Positions 25,475 through 34,748 of a DNA stretch of 53,968 bases are shown here, in pieces; the stretch's first letter is position 1; each line of letters opens with the position of its first letter. This DNA is from Nocardia nova NBRC 15556. GTDB lineage: Bacteria; Actinomycetota; Actinomycetes; Mycobacteriales; Mycobacteriaceae. The stretch spans positions 1-53,968 of the forward strand of contig NZ_BDBN01000074.1 of assembly GCF_001613005.1 (NCBI RefSeq), read 5' to 3'. A program made the position numbers and the translations under genes. The notes below the pieces were generated by a model that was given only the letters and a program-made list of their open reading frames with translations, did not search any database and was not told the DNA's origin.

Positions 25475-27019
25475 CTACAGCGGCAGCAGGTGGTGTTTGC
25501 GGGGGTTGCGCTGCAGGCGCTTGTCCCGCAGCAGCGTCAGCGCCTTGCGGATCTCCAGGCGGGTCGCCGAGGGTTCGATGACCGCATCGATGTAGCCGCG
25601 CTCGGCCGCGGGCCACGGGGTGGCCGCGGTCGCGTTGTAGAAGTCGATCATCTGTTTGCGGATGGCCTCACGCTGATCCTCCGGCGCCGCCTCGAGCTGG
25701 CGACGGCCGACCAGGCCGACCGCCTGCTCCGCACCCATCACGGCGATCCGGGCGGTGGGCCAGGCGAAGTACACATCCGCGCCCAGGGCCTTGGACCCCA
25801 TGACCGCCCAGCCGCCGCCGTAGGCCTTGCGAACCACGACGGTGACCTTCGGAACCGTCGCCTCCACGAAGGAGAACAAGAAGCGGCCGCCGCGCTTGAT
25901 GACGCCGGCCTTCTCCTGCTCCAAACCGGGCATGAAGCCGGGCGTGTCCACAACCAGCACCAGCGGAATTTCGAACGCATCGCACATCCGCACGAAATGC
26001 GAGGCCTTGTCGGACGCCTTGGCGTCGAGCGCACCCGCCAGGTACATCGGCTGGTTGGCGACGACGCCGACCGACCGGCCGTCGACCCGGGCGAAACCGG
26101 TGATGATGTTGCGGGCCATATCGGACCCGACCTCGTGGAAGCCGCCGTCGTCGAAGATCCGCAGCAGCACCTCGTGCATGTCGTAGCTGGCGTTGTCGGA
26201 GTCGGGGACGAAGCTGTCGAGTTCCAGATCGGTTTCGGTGATCTCGGGCTCGAGGCCCGGATTGACGATCGGCGGCTCCTCCTGGCAGCTCGACGGGAGG
26301 AAGCTCAGATATTCGCGCGCCCACTCGAACGCCGCCTTCTCATCCTTGGCGACGTGGTGGATATTGCCCCAATCGGCCTGGTTGTAGGCGCCGCCCAGCT
26401 CGTCGGCGCTTACGTCCTCACCGGTGGCCTCGCGAGTGATCTGTGGGCCGGTGACGAACATGTGCGCGGATGCGGTGGCGATCACGACATCCGTACAGAT
26501 CGGCTGATATACCGCACCGGCGGCACAGTTGCCGAGGATCAGCGACACCATCGGCACCGCACCCGAGAGCGATTCCTGAACGATCGCCATCTCGCCGTAC
26601 CAGCGCAGCGAGGTTACCGCCTCCTGCACGCGCGCGCCGCCGGAGTCGTTGATGCCGACCAGCGGGCAACCCATCTTGGCGGCGAAGCGCATGAGTGAGG
26701 CGACCTTGCGGCCGAACATCTCGCCGACCGTCCCGCCGTACACGGTCTGGTCGTGGGAGAACACCGCCACCGGCCGACCTTCCACCAGCCCGTGGCCGGT
26801 GACCACACCGTCGCTGTACAGCGAGTTCTTGTCCGCCGGATTGCGAACCAGCGCACCGATTTCCACGAAGGTACCCGGGTCCAGCAGCATGTTGATCCGC
26901 TCGCGCGGCGAGGGGATACCTTTCTTGGCCCGCTTGGCAATCCCCGCTTCGCCGGCCGGCTCCTGCGCGAGTTCCAGCTTCTTCCGCAGGTCGGCAAGCC
27001 TCTCGGCGGTCGTACTCAC
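25475..27019 (-). CDS. accD4: Acyl-CoA carboxylase beta subunit AccD4
   Basis: A 514-residue carboxyltransferase subunit. Together with a biotinylated alpha subunit (and AccD5/AccE-type partners in mycobacteria) it carboxylates the long acyl-CoA that becomes the alpha-branch of mycolic acid, supplying the Pks13 extender. Both crotonase-like halves are visible: GINDSGGARVQEAVTSL and GNCAAGAVYQP in the first, DTPGFMPGLEQEKAGVI and KAYGGGWAVMG in the second (oxyanion glycine stretches). The identity as AccD4 rather than another AccD rests on its place immediately after pks13, as in M. tuberculosis Rv3799c. Its GTG start overlaps the pks13 stop by four bases, implying coupled translation. Length is as expected. 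Confidence 0.92.
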   Translation of the reverse strand: MSTTAERLADLRKKLELAQEPAGEAGIAKRAKKGIPSPRERINMLLDPGTFVEIGALVRNPADKNSLYSDGVVTGHGLVEGRPVAVFSHDQTVYGGTVGEMFGRKVASLMRFAAKMGCPLVGINDSGGARVQEAVTSLRWYGEMAIVQESLSGAVPMVSLILGNCAAGAVYQPICTDVVIATASAHMFVTGPQITREATGEDVSADELGGAYNQADWGNIHHVAKDEKAAFEWAREYLSFLPSSCQEEPPIVNPGLEPEITETDLELDSFVPDSDNASYDMHEVLLRIFDDGGFHEVGSDMARNIITGFARVDGRSVGVVANQPMYLAGALDAKASDKASHFVRMCDAFEIPLVLVVDTPGFMPGLEQEKAGVIKRGGRFLFSFVEATVPKVTVVVRKAYGGGWAVMGSKALGADVYFAWPTARIAVMGAEQAVGLVGRRQLEAAPEDQREAIRKQMIDFYNATAATPWPAAERGYIDAVIEPSATRLEIRKALTLLRDKRLQRNPRKHHLLPL

Positions 27020-30000
27020 TGCTCTCCCTTCCCGGGCGCATCGTCGGCTTCGGTGCTGATCGCGGCCAGTTTCCGGGTGAGGTCGGCACCGATCTGCGCG
27101 ACGCGCGGTTCATCGATGATCTGGAGGTGGTCACCCGGGATGTGGATGACTTCCAGGTTGGGGATGTAGTCGTCCCATCCGCCGTTCGGCTTGCGTTCGG
27201 CGAAACGAGGCTCGAGCTCGATCATGCCGTCGTGATACCGATCGGCCAGATAGAGAACGACATCGCCCTCGTAGTGAGACGGCTGGGCCTTCTCCAACTC
27301 ACGGCTTTCGATCCACGAGTAACGCTGGTGTTCGATGACACCACCCGGGATCTTCACGTCAGCGAATTTCAGCAAATCCGTGACGATTTTGAACTGCTCC
27401 TCGTCGGACGCCTCCGCGAGTTCCTGCAGCATCTCGTCGTCCAGTTCGCCTTGAATGCCGTAAGTCTTCTGCGCAAAGGCTTGGAAACGCTCGATGCGGC
27501 CGCGCCGTCCCTGAGGACTGTTGTCCTCATCCTGGGTAGGCAGAGCCAAGTCGATCAGGCCGACCAGACGGACGTCCGCACCCTCCGAACGAAGGATCTG
27601 TGCCACCTGCAAAGCCAGGACCGCACCCAGTGACCACCCGTAGAACACGTACGGGCCAGCGGGCTCGATTTCCCGAATCTTGGTGACGTACTGACGCGCC
27701 CGTTCCTCGATGGAACCGTCGACCCGCTCGAAGCCGTACATCGGAGTACTCTCCGGCAGCCGCTTCAGCAGGGGTTCGTAAACGAGCGTATTACCGCCGG
27801 AGGGATGGAATACGAAGACCGGCACAGCTTTCGAGCCTTCGGCTCGCGGCCGCAGGGGCCGTACGAATCCTTCGACGTCACCGCTGTTGTCCTGGTGTAC
27901 CCGGACGATATCCGACAGTTGCTCGATGGTTTCGCAATCGAGCACATCCTCGACGTCGATCGTCGCGCCGACCCGATCCGACAGGCGCGCGGCCAGCTTC
28001 TCCGCGGTCTCCTCGTCGAGGATCGGCAGGGTGTTGAAGATGCCGCCGGCCGACTTACCGGTCACCATCGCCCAAGCCGCGAAGGTCAACCGCTCGGCCG
28101 CATCACGCGGGGGCACATCGGATTCCGGTTCCTTGGTGCCCGCGTCTCGGCCGCCGCCGAACACTGCCGCCGCCTGCGCGGGAGCGGTGCCGTTCTCGGA
28201 TCCGGTCTTCGCATCGACCGCGTCGCCGGCGGGAGCAACCGTCTCGGCCGGCTTCGGCTCGGCGGCCTGCACCTGCTGCTTCACCGCCGCGGCCGGGTCC
28301 TCCCCGGCCTCCATCGCCGCGCGCGCGGCGGCGACGAAGTTGTCGTCCACGGTGAGCGAACCACCTTCGGCGGCTTGCTTTTCCGCCATCGCCGCGACCT
28401 GGTCGCGGTGCTCGATCGCGTAGCGCAGCACCTTGCCGACCTCGTTGAGGCTGGCATCGCGCACCGCGGAGACCTGCAGCGACGGGATGTCGAATTCGTA
28501 TTCGACGCGGTTCTTGATCCGCATCGCCATCAGCGAGTCGAGCCCCAGCTCCATCAGCGGGATCTCCATCGGCAGATCCTCCACGGCATAACCCATGGAT
28601 TCCGCGGCGATGGTGGCCAGGCGCTCCTCGACGGTCTGCGTACCGTTCGGATCCCAGCGTTCGCCGAAGCTCTCCGCGACGACGAGATCGGCTGTGCCGC
28701 TGTCCGTCTCGGCCGGAGCGGGAGCGGGCTGGACCGCGGGAGCCGGAGTTCCGTTGCCGGACGGCGCGCTCGCGGTGACCACCGCATCGAACAGCAGCCG
28801 GAACGCATTGCCCTCGCGGACGTGCACCTGCACCGAGGCTCCGCCCGGATGCGGGGTGAGCGTCGTGGTCAGGGTGCCGGACGCCGGCAGCGGGGAATGC
28901 GCGACGGTCGCACCCAGTGCCACCTCCGACAACACCTGCGCCGCAGCCGCATTCACCAGACCGGCCAGATCGGTGACCGCCGAGGCCGCGACCTCCCAGG
29001 CGTGGCGGCCGTCGGGCAGCGCCACGTGCGCACCGGGTGCGCGACCGCTGCCCGAACCCGTCGCGATGCTGACCTTGGGCCAGTACTCCTTGCGCAGGAA
29101 GGCCGTTCGCGGCACGTCGGCGTAGTCACCGGCGGGCAGCAGCGACACCAGGTCGACCGGATGGCCCTGCACATACAGCTGGGCGAGCGCGGAGATGACG
29201 CCCGCGGCCTCGTCCTCCTTACGCTTGAGCGTGGGGATCAGGGCCGCGTTGTGCACACCGGCGGCGAAGGTCGTGCCCATGACCTGCATGAGCGCAACGG
29301 AATTCGGCGCCAGTTCCAGGTAGGTGGTGACGCCGGCGTCGACGGCGCGGCGGATCGCGTTGGTGAAGTACACCGAGCCGCGCATATTGGTCACCCAGTA
29401 ATCGACATCGTGCACCGGGTCCGAACCGGCCTTGTACACGGTCGCCTTGTGCACGGTCGAGTAGAGATCCGTGGTCACCTTGGTCGGCTCGATACCGGCC
29501 AGCTCCGCGGCCAGCTCGCCCAGCAGCGGATCCATCTGCGAGGTGTGTCCCGCGCCGCGCGTCTGCAGTACCCGGGCGAATTTGCCCTCGGCCTCGGCGC
29601 GCGCCACGATCGCGTGCACCTGGTCGGGCGGCCCGCCGATCACGGTATTGGTCGGCGCGGCGTACACCGCCACCTCGAGATCCGGATACTCCGGCAGCAC
29701 CTTCTCGATATCTTCGGCGCTGTACTCGACCAGGGCCATATTGCGCACCTGGTCGTCGGTGATCATCTGCTCGCCCTCGCCCATCAGCCGCGAGCGTGCG
29801 CAGATCACCCGCACCGCGTCCTCGAGTGGGAGGCCACCGGAGATGTAGGCACCGGCCGCCTCACCCTGCGAATGTCCCACCACGCCCGCCGGTTCGGCGC
29901 CGTGCGCACGCAGCAGCGCGGCCAGACCGAGCTGGATGGTGAACACACCCACCTGCGAGGTGCCCACATCCCAGTCCTGGGCGTCGTCGAGGATCATCTC

Positions 30001-32340
30001 CTTGACCGAATATCCGGCCTCGTCGACAACCAGTTCGTCGACCTCGTCCACGGTCCGGGCGAAGATCGAATTCTCCAGATAGAGCTGCTTACCCATCTTC
30101 CGGTGGTGCGAGCCGAATCCGGCCAGCACCCACATCGGGCCCTGGGCGGCCGGGGAATCGGCGGTGAACACACCCGGTCCCGGCTTACCGGCGGCGATGG
30201 CGCGCAAGCCGGCCACTGCCTCCTCGTGCGTCTTCGCCAGCACCACGCCGCGCGAACGCCCGTGGTTGCGCTTGGCCAGCGACCGTGCCACATCCTCGAG
30301 CGGAGTCGCCTGTCCCGCTTCGGATTCCAGCCAGTCGGCGAGGTCGCTCGCGGCCCGGCGACGGCGCGACGGCAGGTAGGCCGAAACCGGCAGGATCACC
30401 GGCAGGGGCTCGGTGCGTTCCTGCGTCCACTCGGCAGCCTCGGCGACGGGCTCGGGTTCGGCCAGCGGATCGTTGCCCTCGATGATGGCCTCGGCACCGG
30501 CGAGCACATCGGTCGCCTCGTTGTCGAGTTCGGCGTCGAGCTCGGTTTCGGCCGAAGTACCCTGCGCCGCATCGTCTTTCACCTCGGTGGCGGCGGCCGG
30601 TACGTATTCCTGGATGACCACGTGCGCGTTGGTGCCACCGAATCCGAATCCGGAGACACCGATGGTGGCGGTACCGCTGTAGCGCGGGAATTCGGTCGGC
30701 TCGTCGACGACCTTCAGGTGTGCCTGATCGAACGGAATGAAGGGGCTCGGCCCCGCATAGCCGATATTCGGCGGAATGACGTTGTGCTGCAAAGCCAGAA
30801 TCGCCTTGGCGAGGGCGGCGGCGCCGGCGCCGGATTCGAGATGTCCGAAGTTGGTCTTCGCCGAACCCAGCAGCGCCGGCTTGTCGTCTTCGCGCCCACG
30901 GCCGACCACCCGGCCGAGCGCGTCGGCCTCGATCGGATCACCGATCGGGGTACCGGTGCCGTGTGCCTCGATGTAGTCGACGGTCGAGGGCGCGATACCG
31001 GCATCCCGGTACGCGCGGCGCAGGACATCGACCTGGGCATCCGGATTCGGGGCGACGATGCCGTTGGAACGGCCGTCGGAGTTGACGGCAGTGCCCTTTA
31101 CCACCGCGAGAATTCGGTCTCCGTCGCGTTCGGCGTCGGCCAGGCGCTTGAGCACCACCATGCCGGCGCCCTCACTGCGGACCATGCCGTCGGCATCGGA
31201 GGAAAACGCTTTGATGTGGCCGTCTTTCGCGACCGCGCCGATGGAGTCGAATCCGAGCGTGATCGCGGGGGCCAGCAGCATGTTCACACCACCGGCCAGC
31301 GCCACGTCGGCGTCGCCGTTGCGCAGGGCACGCACCGCGTCGTGCACCGCTACCAGGGTCGAGGAGCACGCGGTGTCCACGGCTACCGAAGGACCGCGGA
31401 AATCGTAGAAGTACGACACCCGGTTGGCGACGATCGCGGTGGAGCCGCCCGTGAGGGCGTAGGCATCGGCCGAGGCCGGAGCGTCGGCGTCCGACTTGCC
31501 CAGCCCCAGTGCGGCGATCAACGAGAAATCGTTGGTCGAGGTGCCGATGAACACGCCGACCGATTCACCCTTGAGGGTATTCGCCGGAATTCGCGCGTGT
31601 TCCAACGCTTCCCAGGTCAGCTCCATCATGAGCCGCTGCTGCGGATCGACGCGCTCGACCTCGACCGGCGACATCGCGAAGAACTCCGCGTCGAAGCCCT
31701 TGATCACATCCTGGTCGAGATAGCCGCCGAGGGTATTGCCGTTCTCGACGGCCGCCGCGATATCCGGATCGGCCAGGAATTCGGACCAGCGGCCCTCGGG
31801 CAGCTCCCGGATGCCGTCGCCCCGGTTGATCAGGAAATCCCAGGTCGACTCCGGCGTATCGCCTGCTCCGGGCAATCGCGTGGACAGACCGACGATGGCG
31901 ATATCGTGCGCCGCCCCCGGCTGGTATCCGGCGGTGTAGAAGGAGTCGTCGGCCGCCTCCTCCGGCGCCTCCGGCTCACCGTTGATGATCCGCTCGGCGA
32001 GCGCCGCGATCGTCGGGTGCTGATACACGATCGTCGCGTTCAGCAGGACGCCGGTGAGCTCTTCGATATCACCGCCCAGGGCGATCGCGTCACGGGAGGC
32101 CAGGCCGAATTCCTCCATCGGCCGGTCGACCGTGATCTGCTCCACGGGCTGGCCGGTGGCGTCGGCGACCCAGCGCTGCAGCCACTCGCGCAGCTCGGCC
32201 ACCGACATATCGGTGCCGCCGGATTTCGCCGCGCCGCCCGGTTCGGTCACACTCTGTTCGGTCGCAGTGGTCTGCTGCTCCACCTCGGCGTTCGCGTCGC
32301 CGGTGGTTGCCGTCGTCTGGGTGCCCTCGTTGTCAGCCAT
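27016..32340 (-). CDS. pks13: Mycolic-acid-condensing polyketide synthase Pks13
   Basis: A 1774-residue type I polyketide synthase catalysing Claisen-type condensation of the meromycoloyl chain (from FadD32) with a carboxyacyl-CoA, giving the mycolate precursor. Domains in order: N-terminal ACP with phosphopantetheine Ser82 in GLASRD; ketosynthase from about 145 with Cys325 in VDTACSS; acyltransferase with Ser824 in GHSQGEAAG; second ACP with Ser1269 in GLDSLMAM; thioesterase with Ser1570 in GWSLGAVLAL. There are no reductive domains, as in known Pks13. Acidic Ala/Glu-rich linkers separate the KS/AT and ACP/TE parts. The ATG at 32340 has GAGGA about seven bases upstream. It lies between fadD32 (244-bp spacer) and accD4 (overlap). 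Confidence 0.96.
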   Translation of the reverse strand: MADNEGTQTTATTGDANAEVEQQTTATEQSVTEPGGAAKSGGTDMSVAELREWLQRWVADATGQPVEQITVDRPMEEFGLASRDAIALGGDIEELTGVLLNATIVYQHPTIAALAERIINGEPEAPEEAADDSFYTAGYQPGAAHDIAIVGLSTRLPGAGDTPESTWDFLINRGDGIRELPEGRWSEFLADPDIAAAVENGNTLGGYLDQDVIKGFDAEFFAMSPVEVERVDPQQRLMMELTWEALEHARIPANTLKGESVGVFIGTSTNDFSLIAALGLGKSDADAPASADAYALTGGSTAIVANRVSYFYDFRGPSVAVDTACSSTLVAVHDAVRALRNGDADVALAGGVNMLLAPAITLGFDSIGAVAKDGHIKAFSSDADGMVRSEGAGMVVLKRLADAERDGDRILAVVKGTAVNSDGRSNGIVAPNPDAQVDVLRRAYRDAGIAPSTVDYIEAHGTGTPIGDPIEADALGRVVGRGREDDKPALLGSAKTNFGHLESGAGAAALAKAILALQHNVIPPNIGYAGPSPFIPFDQAHLKVVDEPTEFPRYSGTATIGVSGFGFGGTNAHVVIQEYVPAAATEVKDDAAQGTSAETELDAELDNEATDVLAGAEAIIEGNDPLAEPEPVAEAAEWTQERTEPLPVILPVSAYLPSRRRRAASDLADWLESEAGQATPLEDVARSLAKRNHGRSRGVVLAKTHEEAVAGLRAIAAGKPGPGVFTADSPAAQGPMWVLAGFGSHHRKMGKQLYLENSIFARTVDEVDELVVDEAGYSVKEMILDDAQDWDVGTSQVGVFTIQLGLAALLRAHGAEPAGVVGHSQGEAAGAYISGGLPLEDAVRVICARSRLMGEGEQMITDDQVRNMALVEYSAEDIEKVLPEYPDLEVAVYAAPTNTVIGGPPDQVHAIVARAEAEGKFARVLQTRGAGHTSQMDPLLGELAAELAGIEPTKVTTDLYSTVHKATVYKAGSDPVHDVDYWVTNMRGSVYFTNAIRRAVDAGVTTYLELAPNSVALMQVMGTTFAAGVHNAALIPTLKRKEDEAAGVISALAQLYVQGHPVDLVSLLPAGDYADVPRTAFLRKEYWPKVSIATGSGSGRAPGAHVALPDGRHAWEVAASAVTDLAGLVNAAAAQVLSEVALGATVAHSPLPASGTLTTTLTPHPGGASVQVHVREGNAFRLLFDAVVTASAPSGNGTPAPAVQPAPAPAETDSGTADLVVAESFGERWDPNGTQTVEERLATIAAESMGYAVEDLPMEIPLMELGLDSLMAMRIKNRVEYEFDIPSLQVSAVRDASLNEVGKVLRYAIEHRDQVAAMAEKQAAEGGSLTVDDNFVAAARAAMEAGEDPAAAVKQQVQAAEPKPAETVAPAGDAVDAKTGSENGTAPAQAAAVFGGGRDAGTKEPESDVPPRDAAERLTFAAWAMVTGKSAGGIFNTLPILDEETAEKLAARLSDRVGATIDVEDVLDCETIEQLSDIVRVHQDNSGDVEGFVRPLRPRAEGSKAVPVFVFHPSGGNTLVYEPLLKRLPESTPMYGFERVDGSIEERARQYVTKIREIEPAGPYVFYGWSLGAVLALQVAQILRSEGADVRLVGLIDLALPTQDEDNSPQGRRGRIERFQAFAQKTYGIQGELDDEMLQELAEASDEEQFKIVTDLLKFADVKIPGGVIEHQRYSWIESRELEKAQPSHYEGDVVLYLADRYHDGMIELEPRFAERKPNGGWDDYIPNLEVIHIPGDHLQIIDEPRVAQIGADLTRKLAAISTEADDAPGKGEQ

Positions 32341-32405
32341 CAATTCCTCAAGCTACCTGTGTGCGAATGTTGCGCGGGCGGGGATTGACAGCCGATTCGC
32401 CGTCA

Positions 32406-32437
32406 TGTGGATAAGTCGCGGGTTGTGGACAACCCGC
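32406..32437. promoter_or_regulatory. DnaA-box-like sequences and short hairpin in the fadD32-pks13 spacer
   Basis: TGTGGATAA at 32406-32414 matches the DnaA box exactly and TGTGGACAA at 32424-32432 matches the relaxed high-GC form. The second lies within a 9-bp stem (32418-32426 with 32429-32437). The spacer lies after fadD32 and before pks13 on the minus strand. Possible DnaA or replication-linked control, or merely a terminator-like hairpin. Confidence 0.4.
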
Positions 32438-32583
32438 CGGCAGATCGCGTCCCCCGGCGAATTCCACACCGCTGCGGGCTGCCGGCCGGCCCGTCGAACG
32501 GGCACGTCACAGCGACCAACGGACCGGCCGGGGCGACGAGAAACCCCGATCTCGGAACGGTGGGAATTCACCGGGAACACGAC

Positions 32584-34506
32584 TTACTCTTCGTCCGGTG
32601 CGTCGGGGAAGGCCTGCTGCTGATAGCCGCCGCGCAGGGTGCCCTCCAGATACGCGGCCCGGCACGCCCGGCGTGCCAGCTTGCCGCTCGAGGTACGCGG
32701 AATCGAACCGGCGGGCACCAGCAGCACGTCACGCACGGTCACGCCGTGACGCTGCGACAGCGCACCGCGCACCGCGTCGGCGATCGGCTGCGGGTCGGCC
32801 TTGTGCGCGCCCGGGCCCCGCTCGGCCACGATCACCAGCTGCTCGGAGGCGTCGTCGGCGTCGTACTTGAGACCGGCGTGGCTGTCCGAGGCGAAGACCT
32901 CGGCCGGCAGCTGGTTGGCCGGCACCGAGAACGCCGCGATGAAGCCCGGGCGCAGCATCTTGCTGGCCTCCTGCGCGGAGAACTCCAGATCCTGCGGGTA
33001 ATGGTTGCGGCCGTCGACGATCACCAGGTCCTTGACGCGGCCGGTGATGTACAGCTCGCCGTCGACGTAGACGCCGTAGTCGCCGGTGCGCAGCCAGATC
33101 GCGTCGTCGGGGGTGCCGGCGGCGTGCGAGCCCTCGGCCTGGCGGTTGGTCAGCAGGTTCTTGAAGGTCTTGCGAGTTTCCTCCTCGCGACCCCAGTAAC
33201 CGATGCCGATGTTGTTGCCGTGCAACCAGATTTCGCCGACGCGGCCCTCGGGCAGCTCCTGCGCGCCCTCGGGGCTGTCGATGGATTCGGGGTCGACGAT
33301 CGCGGCCCACTGCGACAGCGCGATGTAGCCACAGCTCACCTGCGCGATCGCGTTCGGCGCGCCCTGGTCGACCTTCGCCACGCGGCCGGCGTTGAGTTCG
33401 TTGCGGTCGACGTAGATGACCTTGGCCTCGTCCTCGGCCCGCGTCGCGGAGACGAACAGGGTCGCCTCGGCCATGCCGTAGCAGGGCTTGATCGCGGTCT
33501 TGGGCAGCCCGTAGGGGGCGAAGGCCTCGTTGAACTTCTTCATCGACGAGGTGGTCACCGGCTCACTGCCGTTGATCAGGCCAATCACGTTCGACAGATC
33601 CAGCGTTTCGCCGTTCTTCGGCAGACCGCGCGCCGCGGCGTGCTCGAAGGCGAAGTTCGGCGCGGCGGCGAAGGTGCCGGCACCGTCGGATACCGCGGCG
33701 AGCTCGGAGATCCAGCGACCCGGGCGCCGGACGAAGGCGCTCGGCGACATGATGGTGATGTACTTACCGCCGATCGCCGGCAGGATCACGCACAGCAGGC
33801 CCATGTCGTGGTACAGCGGCAGCCAGGTGACACCGCGCGAGTTCCAGTCCAGATTGATGGCGTGAACCATCTGCAGCAGGTTGGTGCCGACCGCGCGGTG
33901 GGTGATCTCCACGCCGGCCGGGGTCCGGGTCGAACCCGAGGTGTACTGCAGGTAGGCGATGTCGTCGACGGCCAGATTCGGCCGCACCCAGGACTCGCCG
34001 AGAGTGTCGGGCACCGCGTCGACGGCGATGATGCGCGGACGCTGCGCGGCCGGCAGCGGCCGGAAGAACTGGCGCACGCCGGCGGCCGAGGAGCTGGCCG
34101 TCAGAATCGCCGACGGCTTGCAGTCGCCCAGTACGGCGTGCAGGCGGTCGGTGTGGCCCGGCTCGTCCGGATCGAACAGCGGCACCGCGATGGTGCCGGC
34201 GTAGATGGCGGCGAAGAAGGAGATCACATAGTCCAGGCCCTGCGGCGCCAGGATCGCCACCCGGTCGCCGGGTTTGGTCACCTGTTGCAGGCGAGCGGCC
34301 ACCGCGCGCAGCCGGACGCCGAATTCCTTCCAGGTCAGGTCCTGATACTCCCCGTCGCGCTCGCGGGAGTAGTCGATATAGCGATACGCAAGATCGTTCG
34401 CATCGTTGCGGGTGTGCTTCTCGACGTAATCGACCAGGGTGCGGCCCTCGGGAATTGCGATGTTCCCGGTTTCGTCCAGGTAGTCGTCGAAAGTCTCGTC
34501 CGTCAT
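32584..34506 (-). CDS. fadD32: Long-chain fatty-acid AMP ligase FadD32
   Basis: A 640-residue FAAL-type adenylating enzyme that activates meromycolic acid as acyl-AMP and loads it onto the N-terminal ACP of Pks13. Motifs: P-loop-like YTSGSTRTPAGVEITH, WLPLYHDMGL, NGSEPV, CYGMAEATLFVS, LRTGDYG and SSGKLARRACR near the C terminus. FAAL enzymes carry an insertion that blocks CoA ligation; the KNLLTNRQAEGSHAA stretch lies in the C-terminal half before the LRTGD motif. The ATG at 34506 is chosen because of GGAGGAGAAGGA just upstream; a frame to 34542 lacks support. Position upstream of pks13 matches Rv3801c-Rv3800c. Confidence 0.95.
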   Translation of the reverse strand: MTDETFDDYLDETGNIAIPEGRTLVDYVEKHTRNDANDLAYRYIDYSRERDGEYQDLTWKEFGVRLRAVAARLQQVTKPGDRVAILAPQGLDYVISFFAAIYAGTIAVPLFDPDEPGHTDRLHAVLGDCKPSAILTASSSAAGVRQFFRPLPAAQRPRIIAVDAVPDTLGESWVRPNLAVDDIAYLQYTSGSTRTPAGVEITHRAVGTNLLQMVHAINLDWNSRGVTWLPLYHDMGLLCVILPAIGGKYITIMSPSAFVRRPGRWISELAAVSDGAGTFAAAPNFAFEHAAARGLPKNGETLDLSNVIGLINGSEPVTTSSMKKFNEAFAPYGLPKTAIKPCYGMAEATLFVSATRAEDEAKVIYVDRNELNAGRVAKVDQGAPNAIAQVSCGYIALSQWAAIVDPESIDSPEGAQELPEGRVGEIWLHGNNIGIGYWGREEETRKTFKNLLTNRQAEGSHAAGTPDDAIWLRTGDYGVYVDGELYITGRVKDLVIVDGRNHYPQDLEFSAQEASKMLRPGFIAAFSVPANQLPAEVFASDSHAGLKYDADDASEQLVIVAERGPGAHKADPQPIADAVRGALSQRHGVTVRDVLLVPAGSIPRTSSGKLARRACRAAYLEGTLRGGYQQQAFPDAPDEE

Positions 34507-34748
34507 TCCTTCTCCTCCGAGGCACACGCAGCACGGCGACATGGCCGCTGTTACCTGTGAGGCCCCGACTCTCTTTCACCCGCGGGCGCTCTGTGGTGGG
34601 AGAGCATGCCTGCAGCTTTTTCCGGTGGTCTGCGCGGTGACCACCTATCGGCTAGATGTACTCGAGCCAGGGACATGTTACAGAGCAGGCCCCGAAGCGG
34701 TCTCCGGAGCGAGCCGAACGATTCCCCGGCTTGCACGGTGGCGACTCG

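Noticed and set aside
27805..32388. A very long open frame (1527 codons) on the plus strand opposite pks13
   Set aside because: It is a mirror of the high-GC pks13 codon pattern: Arg/Gly/His/Val-rich, without domains, and with no supported start. pks13 has complete domains in order on the minus strand.
34624..34645. Short 7-bp hairpin (GGTGGTC/GACCACC) between the LLM gene and fadD32
   Set aside because: Too short and far from the nearest stop codons to call a terminator.
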